DNA of 64,000 bases from Strongylocentrotus droebachiensis (taxonomy: Eukaryota > Echinodermata > Echinoidea > Camarodonta > Strongylocentrotidae): contig JAVYIG010002521.1 of assembly GCA_035222895.1 (NCBI GenBank), positions 62,001-126,000 of the forward strand. Reading direction: 5' to 3'. Both the position numbers and the translations under genes were made by a program. Every line of letters starts with the position of its first letter. The first letter of the stretch is position 1. Shown here piece by piece: positions 40,406 through 54,373 of this stretch. The notes under the pieces are model-generated. The model was not told the DNA's origin and ran no database searches. It was given only the letters and a program-made list of their open reading frames with translations.

Positions 40406-43400
40406 CTATTAGAAGAAAAAATCCTCAAGTGTGAGACTATAAAGTCGAAATCGATTCTACGAATTCATACTGTTAATGAATTATAAACAACACGATCGAC
40501 AAATATGTGATGACGTCAGAAGCTCTTGTGCCCGTTACATACGAGTAGAGTACCTATATATAGGTATTCTACATACGAGGAGTCATTACTACCTCCGCTA
40601 ATAAAGCCTGTGAAAATAACTGTCCCATAGTCTAGTAAATCAACGCAATGGATGCGGTGGTAATTTGCAATCCCTTTAGTACGCTGTCATCCTCTAAATG
40701 TTTTATGACGGGACAAATTCAGCAACAATCGCTGACGCAATGCTACGTCAGGCAAATTACACTTGTGTAGACGCCTTGTGTGCATCATACATTATGCGTC
40801 AAATACCTGGTATGGTGTTGTCGAGTAAAAAGCCAGTTGCTCCGCCTATGAACATGCTTGTCCCAAGAATTATGATCAGCATTTCGTCAAATATTTCAGA
40901 CCCTATGAAAAATGATATTAAAAAAATATATTTATATACAATTTTCAGTATCCATTGGTTTTCATAAATTTGCTTGATTATGTATCAGTAAATCATTATC
41001 ATAAGAGGACACTTTCGAACAGTCTGAGGTAAATTCAGCTTAATAAAAACTTATTGGCTTTCTACATTCCATCCCAATCAACGATCTTTTCTCCGATGTA
41101 ATTTGAATTTATTCTTGCATTTGAGTTAGACTATTTCAGTTTTTTCATTTAATTTCTCACCTCTTCCTCGTAATGAAAATTGATGAAAGTATCAGATTAC
41201 CCCCCCCCCCCCCCCCCCCCTATGTTCATACTGGACTCGGTACTACACAATGCTGACTAGGGGACCGTCCTTGATGCCTGTTTGAAACAATGAAGTTCAT
41301 TATTTTATAGAGTACATTCAAGCTTTATACGATCGCAACATTTTTACAGATCCCCTTAAGGGAAATTATAAAATCATGTCACTGCAATATTCGCACATAA
41401 TTTAGGCGATAGACAAGGCTATTGACATATTGACTAAAGGTCGATTGTTTCGAAAGTCTTTGAAATTATTTTGTTTGTTGTATTTACTGTTGATGGGTGA
41501 AAATACACTGAATTAAATTAGGACTACCATTTGCTTTTTTGTTTGTTTGTTTGTTTGCTTTTTTGTATCAAAGCGCCTACCTGTATTTATTTGGTCTCGG
41601 TTACTGTTGATGTGAGAAGGAACAGCAGTCCCCATGTAGAGCGATACACCAAAGATAAACAAGTTTCTGGGCGAGTTCATGTCCACATACTGCAGATTGC
41701 TGATTCCAACAGCAGTCACGATACCTGATTTATATATGAATGAATAGTATATTTGGAGAGAACAAAAAGAATTCAAAGCAATAACAATATACATGTACAA
41801 ATAATAATAGCTACATTCATATTGCTCACATATCCTTCCCTGAAGATGATCAAGGCGCCTACAAATTAGTATTATTACCCTAGTTTAAACCCAGCTGCAC
41901 TAAAGAGCAAAACTCATTCAGAGAAAGGAAACCTTTTCAGGCAGGGGCGGCGATCCGGAGGGGGGGGGGGGGGACGGGGCGGGGGGACACGTCCCCTCTC
42001 AATTTTTAGGGGGAATCGTCTCCCCGGAAATTGAAAAAGTGCGACAAAATAAAAACGTTTAGCAAATACTGACTGAAGACCATCTCGCTCGGTCGCTACG
42101 CTCCCTCGCATATATCGTTCAAAATGTACAAGTAAATATTGTAGAAAATCTGTATTTCGTTGTTGTCACCGTGATACCAACGGAATACAGATTTCTCCTC
42201 GCATTTCGTCCCCCCCCCCGGGGGGGGGGGGGGGGTTCTTGCATATTAAGGCACACGGGGGTGCCGCTCTAATGGGTCACCTTTTCACACAAAAATCCCT
42301 AAAATGGGTCCCTTTTTTTAAACAAAAATATCACTAAACAAGGGTTCCGTTTTTTTAAATTTTCAACAATGTCCGGGTGTTTGCATGGCAAACACCCACA
42401 AATTGCGAAAAATGGACTTCGAAAAAACACACAAAATGACCTTTATAAATGGGTAGGGGTTTCGAGGCTTCAGCGGACCATCCCCATCCAAACCAAATCA
42501 GAGTAAACCCCTGGGATTCCGTCCCACCGGTCATGACAAGAAATCGCCGCCCCTGCTTCCAGGTACCTATTTACTACACACGGGTGAAGAGTGGCAAATA
42601 TAGACCAATGCCTTGCCAAAGCATGTGATGTACAGTCCGGTGACATATCTTCTTGAGCAGAACACCTCTGCATTGGCAACTCTTTCATATGGGCAGTAAA
42701 ATATATGAATTTCTTCGAATGACACAATATGCCATATAAATTAAAAAAACGATCATCATTAATAAGTAAATGCTCTCGCTCAACTATAGTTCATAATTAA
42801 TTTTATTACTTCTCATGGTACAGGTATAAATAGATAATTGTTTACAAGTAGCTTCGGTGAAATGTCACCTTTTATTTAGAGATATACGTTTAAGGCTCGT
42901 TCAGATATAATGCGGTAAACCGTGTAAATGAATGCCAACTGCGCGCACCAAAGGTTCAACGCGGATTTGCTGTGCCCTGTCTTAGAAGATAGAGAGATGG
43001 GAAGCGCATTACACTTGGGCCATTAAAAAAAAAACGGTTTACCGCTGCATATGTGAACGAGGCTTTACCACCTGCGAGGCCATACCAAATGTTACCACCA
43101 TGACTCCTCCGATGACGGGAGCTGGGATGGTAGCTAAGAAAGCAGCAGCCTTGAGCCAAATACCAAGGACGACGACCATCACACTCATTACCTGGACTAC
43201 AATGCGACTACCGACCTGCAATAATAGGAAATTGTAATAATCGTTTACTCTTCGGCTGCATTCTTCTTCTCTTTACCCCGTGGGTTGTTGGCAACCACGT
43301 ACCAGTCTGCGCAAAACACCAATTGATGGTAGTATTGCTTTTTGCGACACAATATTACTGTCTTGATGAGCTAGTGGATAATACACCGGACAGGCTGTAG

Positions 43401-46400
43401 ATTACAAGGAAAGGGGTTCAAATGCCAACCCGTCACTACTGTTCAATGACAAGACGTTTATCTACATTTGCCACTCTCCACCCAGTTGTAATTGGGAACA
43501 TGATATACTTGAGTGCTAGTTTCTTTTGCTACTCGGCTGTAACCATGGTAATAATGAGTGTCAGAGCGTGAATAAGAGCAATTTTTTTCGTTCAGTTTTT
43601 GAGGAAAAAATTTCGCAACGACTCAGCCAGCCACTGAATAAGCAGGGGGAGGGGTAAGAGCACTCCCCCCCCCGTTTTTCTTACGTCGTCAGATATTTCG
43701 TTCAGGGGCCTGGGGGGACACTTTTTTCCCACTGTCAATCCTTTGAGGGGGATAACCCCAAACCCCCCCCCCCCCCCCCCTGCGTACGCGCCTGTACTTG
43801 GATGCCCCGGACCTCTTAAATCCAAGACTTCCAATATCGACTTCATTAAGACCTACAAACATAATCCAAAAGACTTTAGAGACATCTACTCAAGCCTAGG
43901 GCAATCCCTATACCCTCATGTACATCAAAATGACATTATTTTTGGCTTACGCCATTTTAGTGTTCGCTTATTTCGAAGAGTGATTTAGAAGGCCGCAGTG
44001 ATTGAAGATATTTCAAAATTATTTGCGATCATGATTACCTTTGTTATACCAATTGCACCGATATTCTGGCTGTACGAAGTCGCTCCAACACCCGTCCCCC
44101 AACAGGCTGACAGCAAGCCACCGACTCCTTCCATTCCAATGCCTCTGTTAATGGCGTGGTCGGGTGGGGGCGGTGCACCCGCTAGTTTGGCGCAGGCGAA
44201 GTAATCTCCGATGGATTCAATGATAGACGCACTACAACCAGCTATCATCCCTAGAACTCCGGTTGCAGTTACTCGAGGCAAGCCCCATTGACCTTGAGAG
44301 GTATATAGACATCGAAAATACATGTTACATAAACTATTAAATTATTTAGATTGTAACCAAACTTTTCTTTGAGCCAGGGGCATAGGCGCCGGAAGTGGGG
44401 GGGGGGGGGGGGGGCAGGGGGGCAGTTGCCCCCCCCCCCCAATAAAAAAAGTGGGGGGGGGGGCAAAACGCATTTTTGCCCCCCCCCCAAAAAAAAAAAA
44501 AAACGCCCCCCCCCCTCAAAAAAAAACAAAACAAAAGCAGTAAAGGAGTAAACATGGTTTGTATTTTTAACCCAAAAGAACATAATAATAAAATCCTGAA
44601 TTAAATCGCATATACAATTCCATTCAAAGAAAAAGTTCACAGGAATTTAATTTCATAAACATTGCGCATGCCACCTATCAATGGAGGTCTGTATAATAGC
44701 GATACGCGCATATCGTGGACATATTGTGCGAGAATGGGAAAGCGTGTCTGTTTTTTGTTGTTATAAGGGTGAGAAGACATGAGCCCCTGAACGCTGGCGT
44801 ACTGAGGGGGGGGGGGGGGGGGGTGGGTGTATTTCCTATTCGATACTAGTGATTTACAAATATTGCTGTTATGACATGATTTTCCGGTATTTTTCCCCAT
44901 TTTTTTTGTAAGTCACACCTTTTTATACGTTTGTTGGAAAATGTTGGGCGAAAAATACGCTTATTTAGAAGGCTTTATGTCATGGTCTGCAAAGTGGCTG
45001 GGCTCGAGCCCCCCCCCCCCCCCTCCCCTCACTTTTTGAAAAAGTATCTTAAAGAGAAAAAGAAAAAAAGACGGAGAGAAAAAATAAGTGACCTGCCAAT
45101 GTCACAAATAAGGTATAACAAATGCTCATCGGACCGTAATTAAAACCCCCGAGCTTCCTGGGGTTGTGCCCCCTGGACCCCACCAAGGGCCCTAAGGCGG
45201 GCCCCTAGATGCTCATCTGAACGTAATTAAATACCTAAAACCCCTGAGCTTCCGGGGGCTCTGCCCCCTGGACCCTACCAAGGGCTCTAAGGCGGGCCCC
45301 TGGATGCTCATCTGACCGTAATTAAATACCTAAAACCCCTGAGCTTCCGGGGGCTCTGCCCCCTGGAACACGTCAATGCCCTTAAAGAGGGCCCCTGGAT
45401 GCTCATCTGACCGTAATGAAATACCTAAAACCCCTGAGCTTCCAGGGGCTCTGCCCCCTGGACCCCACCAATGGCCCTAAGGCGGGCCCCTGGATGCTCA
45501 TCTGACCGTAATTAAATACTTAAAACCCCTGAGCTTCCGGGGGCTCTGCCCCCAGGAACACGTCAATGGCCTTAAAGAGGGCCCCTGGATGCTCATCTGA
45601 CCGTAATGAAATACCTAAAAACCCCTGAGCTTCCAGGGGCTCTGCCCCCTGGACCTCACCAATGACCCTAAGGCGGGCCCCTGGATGCTCACATGACCGT
45701 AATTAAATACCTTAAACCCCTGAGCATCCGGGGGCTCTGCCCCTGGACCCCAACAAGGGCCCTAGGGCGGCCCCGGATGCTCATCTGACCGTAGTTAAAT
45801 ATTAAAACCTCTGAGCTTCTGGGGGCTCCCCCTCCCCTCCTCTGGAACACGTCAATGGCCTTAAAGAGGCCCCTGGATGCTCATCTAACCGTAATTCCTG
45901 AGCTTTCGGGGGCTCAGCCCCTTGACCCCCTGTCGAGGCTGGAGCCCACGTCAATTTACGCTCTACCTGATCGTTAATACTCCACTTTGAAAAATGTTCC
46001 GCGGGACCTGCATGTAACGTGTAAGACTGATGGTGATGCAGATTTTTCGTCTGCCCCCCCCCCTTCCGAACGTTTTTTCTCATTACGTCACTGCCCTTGG
46101 AAGGTGAGCCCCCTGGAGTGTTTGCCCCCCCAATCCCAAACTGTTTCCGGCGCGCCTGGCCAGGGGTCTATACACTTTTGTTTGTAAAACCCATGTTTCC
46201 ATAATTTTGTTTAGATCATTTGAATTGCTTCAATATTATATTACTGTAAAGAGTAGGCAATGCAAAATACTTTGATATCTCTTCTCATATCAATTTTGTG
46301 TCGAATTTGGTGATTTGTGTGAGTCGAAACAAGTTTATACCTAAAAAATATTCATGTTATGAAAGAGTGTTTCATCCCAAACGATTTGTTATCGTTTTTG

Positions 46401-49400
46401 TGTGGTATGCGGTCACATTCGGATGAACAGGAGACATTATTTAAGTGGGGGAAAATCGGTGTGCCCCAAAATGATTTAGACTATATGTGAGGTTTGAAAA
46501 AACAATTGGGTTTTGAAACATCGCTAACAAAATTAATCATGCCACACATATCGAAACACACACAGAGTCACAATCAGTCATTCACACACACACACACACG
46601 CACGCGAACACGCACACACACAAATACGCACACACGTACGCACAAGCGCGCGAAGACAAATCATTATTACATGACGAAAATTTCTGTAAGTTCGCAAATG
46701 TTCCATTTGATATCCAAATGGATTTAAATTTGATTATAATGCCATAAAGAAAATTTGGTGCGTTAACATCATAATGAGTTGTTTCTCCAAAAGTGTGTGT
46801 GTTTTTTTGTTTTTTTTGTGTGTGTAACTTTGCTTCTGATAAAAGCATATGCAACTCATCTAATTTTACACATTAAATTAATTCTTTCACTTTAATACTT
46901 TTGCGCAAATCGTTTGTTGCACTCTCGCAAACAATGCCTCCTGTTCATCCGCGCGTAAACACATACCCCACATAAATGATACCAAACGATTCGGGATATA
47001 ACATTCTTTCCAAACATATATGATAACCTTTTGGTTCATAGCTGAATTTTAGAAATAATGACAATTTTCTGAGTGTAAACTTGTTCTGACTCACACAGTA
47101 TAGCCTTGTTGTGCATCTTGACCAATTGAATACTGAATTTGTATATTCCACATAGGTTTAACACAGGAACCATCCTGTTCCAGGAGGCAATGAGTTAAAA
47201 TGACACTTATATATGTGGAAATAATTATACTTTGAACTGTGGTTCTATTAATCACCTGGAAGAGGGAGATAAAACCACGGTGTTTCCTGGAGTTGCGCTG
47301 ACTTGATGTCTGTCCTGGCAGTATATCCAATGGCATTCTCGTCATCGGGAAATACATCCGTTATAGTCAAAATGTAGCAGACTACCCACGCTATCATTAT
47401 GCTTAAAAAAACCTGTACGGGCAAAGAAGATTCAAGTTTAATTTTCCATATAAAGTAGGTGAAGTCCAATGTATATTCCATAACGTTACGAATTGTCTTT
47501 CAATAGTGTTATGACATTGTGTATATTTGTTTACATAAAATATAATTTATCTGATGTGTTGTCTGAACCAAGTTTTATTAGGACTATAAGCTTTACACAG
47601 ATATCAGATGTACTGATTAGTAACAAACTAGTTAGGACGTGAGTAATTTAGATATTTGTTTTCCATTCGTGTTGCAAGCAATGTAAATGTAATGAATGGT
47701 ACCGTGTGCTGATCTGAATACAATACAATTAATACCGTTTATATTTCAAATAAATATATGGTTACAGGTGAAGGGAAACTGAGGTGCGGATGTGTGTTAT
47801 TCTTTATGAAATATCCATAGCCCAGATGTTGAGATTGGTTTAATTTCTTCAGGGCCCGTTGCATGAAGCGTAGCGTAAACTCAGCATTGGTATTAACTTT
47901 GTCATTAATTGTAACTTCCATGGAAACCTTGATTTAAGTTGCTGTTGAGTTATGCTGCAATGGAAGTTAATATTGATGGAAAAGGTACCATCAGTGGTAA
48001 GTTTTAAGCAACGGGGACATGGACAACAGAGAAAAAATTGGAATATATACTTTTAAATATATGCTATAAAAAGTAAGGTCCCCATTCTGTCAATTCAGTC
48101 AAACCAGACCCAGGATTTAAGATCACGTTTAAATTTGTATCAAAAGTATCAAAAGTAACACTGAGACCTCAGACTAATTTCTTTACAGAGCCGTAAAGAT
48201 ACTAGATTTGCAGGCCAAACAAATTAAAAGGTTAGGTTAAATTCCAAAAGCATTTGAAAGACAATACTTTTTTAGAACTTCCCTTTGTAATGAAAGGGCT
48301 TCAAAATGTCATCAGGTGGAAAAATAACAACCATTAGTTGTCGAATCGACTTAAGTGATTGCAATCCATTTAGTAATAGTCTGATTTCAGACCCTTGTAC
48401 CGAACGGTCATACATTTTGTGCTGCGCAAAAATTCAATCAGTTCAACTGGGCCATCACAAGAAGTGGGCTATTGATGTAGACAAATGCTCATGTACCCTT
48501 TACAGGTCATGGTATGTATGTTATTACCAAAGAGAAAAATGTCAGTCAGTCAATCACTGAATAGTGTCTGACAGTGAACTCTAGAAAGGAACGGGTTTCG
48601 TTGCATAATTTGAATATTATGACACTGCTAACGTTTAAAATTCAAAAATAGGGCATACGTGACATATTCATAATTACTGCAAAGTTCTACAGAATTTGAT
48701 GTTGGCTGCAAATGGGACATAATATCTTTAACCAATGATCGAGTTCTTAAAATATATTGGTAGAATATGGGCCTGACTGGTTTAAAAGTTCATACTCCCA
48801 TGTTTGATACCGAATTTAAAAATAGAATGTCACAACTTACCGGGAATAACTTAAACAAAGGGAACCTGGTAAGCCGGACTCCTCTGGACTTTGTATAACC
48901 CGGGCAAGGGACCGGAAATCGATCTAAGTACTGAGAAAACAACCCGATGAGAACAACGGTCCTGTAAGATATCAACAAAATCAAACAAAATGATGCTCTA
49001 CCGGTTTGTACATCTCCTTATGAAATCTTAACTTATTCCTAGACAATTTAAAAAGGGAAAACAATAACAACAACAACAAGAAAGAAAGAAAACTTGTCAG
49101 ACGCTATATCTGCCAAACTTGCACAGCAAAATTTAGGAATCTCTCAAGCTAAAATTTGGAATGTATTTTGTATAACTTTTCACAGAAGATTCTCTCTCTC
49201 TCTCCCTCTCGTTACCTTTCTTTCTTTCTTGGTGAAGGGGACACATGCCTTTTTGCCAGCGTCCCAAGGATGTAGCATTCTTTTATTGAACATATCGAAT
49301 TCTATCGAGATGATTTCAAACGTAACTGGACGTATATCATTTGTGTACACATCCATTTATTGTTTAGTACTAATTTTTGATGAACACGATGACTAGTATG

Positions 49401-52400
49401 ATAGTTTAGACACTGAATATTATTGCCAGCATTTTGCACGGAGAATGTATACACCCGGAGAGTATACGCAGACACTTAGGCCATTTAGAAAAATATACAT
49501 GTTTAGCGTCCCCGCCCGTTTCCTTTTTGGGGCCGCCTCCTATTTTTTTTTGAAATTTTTTAGATTTTTTTTTTTAAAGAAAAAAAAATTATGAAAAACA
49601 CTGCTAAAATGGATCTATATCTGATTTTTATTAAGAATTAAAAAAATGACGGCGGCCATCTTGAAAAATAGCCCGACTGTCAGGGAAAATGTACCGAGCG
49701 GCCATTTTGAGAGCCATTTTGAAAAAAGAAAAAAGGGCCTCCTCCTTCCTATTTTTCAAAAAAGCAGGACGCTAAACATTTTTAAAATTATTATTTGGCC
49801 TTATGGGTGCTCATGATCACAATAACAACACGAGCTGTTCTCCTTCAGCACCTCTGGGACACTTTCAAACGGTAGACAAATTGTGGAAAGTAATTATACC
49901 ACCTGGCATCTTACCTTAAAGCCTATCTGTACTGGTTTGGCCAGGAGGGATTAGACCTCCCTGCATGGTCAATGGCAGGTGGTTATCTCATCAAATCAGC
50001 TCTCAATTAACATAAGAAAAGGGGACTATTGGTGACCAACGGTCATCGATTAGGCATCGTTTGCTATATAGAAGGCGCAAGTAGCTATAAGTATTGCAGG
50101 AAACCCATGACTTCTACAAGCCGATCGCCTGTCTCATGATTGGAATTCGAAATTTCAAAAACCGTTTTCCAAATGGTTTTTTTAACACTACAGTCTTTTG
50201 GGGGCAATGAGTATGGTAAATCCCGTTAATTAAAAGATGTTTTACTTTTTGAGGCACCTTCTAATCATTTTGAAGCGCATTTTTTTTGTTTAGGGCTTCA
50301 ATATTACACCATAATTATCACAGACACTGATAATACGTAGGGCTATGCATCTCAACTGGAATTTGTTTAAACAATGCCTTTAATACCTTAGTCATCATGC
50401 CAAGACCGCCATCAGAACGACAACACACCTGACGAAAATTTTACATTACGTCTATGGCCAAGAATCGGTCTGTTATGAGTCGTTCTAGAGTCAGTTTGGC
50501 AGTCTGACTGAGGTATTATTCCTAGCCATTATGGGAATCAGAACCACCATTACAACAGCTTAATCCTATCAAATTCCAAATAATCTTCAGAACAATCTCA
50601 TATCGTTATTGCCTTGCACTAGAATCAGGGCGGACAATCTACAAGTTTATAGTTTTGCACAATTCAATTTGCTCTTGGCATCTTACTGTTTTATAACAAA
50701 TCCCGAAATTACAAAATATTGCTTCTACATTGCTCTTCTGATCTCATAACTCACATTCCTGAAATGCCCCAGTGTTGACTAGCGTTCGCAGATGCCACGT
50801 TGAACAGGGACAGACCGATGAGAGCGATAGTAGGTGCGATGGTGAGTGGTCCTATGAACTTCAAAACAAGACTGGTTATGCCGGTAAAGCCGACAAACAT
50901 TTCGTAGAGCGACGCAATGAGGACTGCCCCTTGAAGCTATAGAAGATAGCACAAAATAAAAATTCTCGAAAATTGTACGCCGTTCGTCGTTTACTGTTCT
51001 GATCATTTAAGCAAAAAACACAAACTTTCATGCTTTTTTTATCCATGATTGTTTAATGTGATTGCATTCGGTAACTAAATAAAGGAACTATACAAAAATA
51101 TTTATTGACATAACTACAAAGAGCCACACGGAACATATTTCCCTCCCCAATCGTAAAAAAAAATATTCAAAAGGGGAAAAAGAGGAAATGGAAGAAGAGG
51201 ATAGGGTGAAAATATAATATTGCCTCCCCCACACAAGCACTAATACCAACAGCCTTTTAATGAGCTTTGGATCCACCAAGGAAGACCAGTATTTCCCTCT
51301 CACGAGTTGCAAGTGCCCCTGATATATCCAAGGGGGAAATCCAATTTGGTTAAAATTAACTACAGTGTGCAAAATATGGCAAGTCTATGCTATGTTATCT
51401 AATTCATTGAAAAACAGGCTTAAATATTGGCTTCCCGGGAGTAATTTCAGCTTACACCAAGTAAATAAAGATCGAGCACACGATCAAATAACAACGTCAG
51501 AAAAATTCTTGGAACCGGGCGGGCTTCGAACCCGCTTATCGGGCAGCGACTACCACTAGGCGATCACTGGTCCATGGTACAGTCACGATGAACTGCAAAC
51601 AAATACCCTTGTTCTCCTAATTCTGACAAATTAATATTCAACAGTCCGACATGAGAAAAAAAGGCTAGCTTTGAATATAATAGTTATCGACCTCTTCAAA
51701 GATTTCAGAATAATGGAGTGTATCAAACTGATAACTCTACTAGGGCTTAAAACAGACAAAATGTTCACATTTTACAATTCAATACAGTCACACGTTGTAA
51801 CGTGTGGGATATACATGTATCTTTGACTTGCCGTGTTTTTATATGTATGGCCCATGATCTTCTTTTGACCCTACCTTCAGATAAAATAGATCAGACATAT
51901 TTTCTATCAAATCTGGAACCTTCGTCTTTGCTCTGGTTGTATTCTCATAACTCATTTTAACTAGTTTTGTGTCATGTTTATTAATCAAAGGGGATAATAA
52001 AGGGTTTCTAGAGTCGTTCTTTCAAACCTTAAAAAATAGATTTATAGAATTATAATATTGTAGCACGATGTGTCCTACAAAAAAATCCCTGCAATTAGGA
52101 AATACAAGATTATCATCAGTAAGAGTAAGATATTTAAATTTGTTAACTTCACACTGTTAATCAAAGACTGGTAAAATAAATAAAAAAGTTATTGTATTTG
52201 TCATTATCCCAGCATGAAGATGTGAATATTTACAGGTGAATAAAACCCTGAATAGGAGGGTACATGGTAGGATGTATTCTATACATTGAACGCTACGGTC
52301 GGCGGAGCAAAGGTCCCGAAAAAGGATACCCCGTTTGTTGAAAGTGCATAGAGAAGTTCTATGATGATAATACTACTACTACTACTACTACTAATACTAA

Positions 52401-54216
52401 TAGGAATAGTCACATTTGTATATCCCATAATGTAATGTTTCTAAGCGCTTTACATTGGATGCAATTGCTAATCTGCACATGAGAGTGGACACGCTCCGAT
52501 CCCTTGGGAGTATTCTGGCTACTATAGGTCCCATTTCACAAGCGCACAAAATTATGTCAATTCGAACATACTTACGTTCACATCCTACTGGGTACCCTTT
52601 TAATCATCCTCAAAAAAGGGAATATATTTGCACCTGGGTGGACAGTGGCAAATGTAGATTAATGTCTTGCCAAAGGATATGACATGAGCTATGCAAGAAC
52701 AGAATATTGTTATTACTATATAATGATAAAAAATAATACTTACTTCTTGCATTCTATCTCTAAATTCAAGCCGACTTTCTTCCTGGATTTCAGTAAGGTT
52801 GGTCGTATTTTCTGGATAGGCTATTCCAAAATAAAACGTTAAGGAGACAGTTTCTTGATTGATGATGGCGTATTTCTACTCGAAATTTTTAAAAAAAATC
52901 CACAAATGCGAGACAAATTTAGAAAATGGAATCAAGGATTGTCATGGATTACTTTAGAATCGCGATCGGCTATGGAGAATCTTACGATGTTATTATTGTT
53001 ATTTTGTTTATTATTATTATTTTTATCATTATCCTATTTGTATTATTATTGTTATTATTACTATTTCTACTATTACTACTTGTACTACGACAATGGCTAC
53101 TACTAATACTACTTTTATAACTAGTATTTTCTTATAATTATTACTAATAATATGAAATGTCACATCAGTGGTATCACAAAAGATGCAGTTTCTCTTTTCT
53201 GTTTTACATTCTGAATTTTCCAACAGGTCAACTTATTTTACATGTTAGAAGTTCATGCCCAAATTTAAAGATACAATAAAATGTTCTCCCTTTTTCATGT
53301 CTTTAGAAGTAGTTGTTAGGAAAGCTATTTATGTAATCATGGACTCCCTCATATAACATTTGAAAATGTGCATTCACCATAGTAACCATGTATGTACTAG
53401 ATGGCGGTCGTCAACAATTTAGTTCTTTTTATGATGTACAAAGTGAACGTAACACCCCAATATGATGCTCTCATCAATATCATCATCATCATCATCATCA
53501 ACAGGTGCAAGTGTCCAGGGGCGGATCCAGCCGGCCGTGAGGGCGGGGGGGGGGGCAATTCGTGAGAAAGTTAGCGACGCGTTTAAGTTTGATGAACTTG
53601 GGGGGTCTGAGGGGGGATGTGCCCCTCTCTTAAGCTGAAGAAAAATCGAATTTTCAAACTCAATTCGTGCGGTGTGGTGTATAATTTTTGCCAGGATATC
53701 ATTAAAAATCTGTGACTTTTTCCAGCATACGTTTATGACAAATATTGGATTTCTAAGAGGTTCTCCAGTTTGTTTACTTGTTAAGAATTTGTTTAGAGCT
53801 TGATGAATTACATTTTTTGGAAGCAATTTCTAATATTTACTTTCTGTTTTCGATGACCCTCTCAATGATCTGTATGGTTGCCGTAAGGAAGGGGATGGAC
53901 GTGAGCGCTGGACTATTATGATGAAAACGAATTAAGTAATATTTGAAAAAAAATTAGGGAATATTATGATTTTTAACAACAACAGGACATACCTCCTACA
54001 CCAGCTGGGCATTGACCTCGGAGGTTCATAAGAGAGAAGACTGGCAGAATAAATGCGAACGATGGGCCCTGGACGATCGGAAGTCTGCAGGATAAGGATG
54101 ATAATGATAATAATAGTAGTAGGAGTATATTAATAGTAGTTTTAGTAATAGTTAGTAGTATAAGTAGTAGTAGTATAAGTAGAAGTAGTAGTGGTAGCAG
54201 TAGTAGTAGTTGTAGC

Positions 54217-54264
<48 letters not shown>

Positions 54265-54342
54265 TGTAGTAGTAGTAGTAGTAGCAGTAGTTGTTGTTGT
54301 AGTATGATATATTTTTTTTAATGATGATTTATACTAGTAATG

Positions 54343-54373
<31 letters not shown>

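Noticed and set aside
51495-51570. tRNA gene on the minus strand
   Set aside because: Box A and box B-like sequences are present, but no complete acceptor, D and anticodon arms can be folded; fits a SINE head better.
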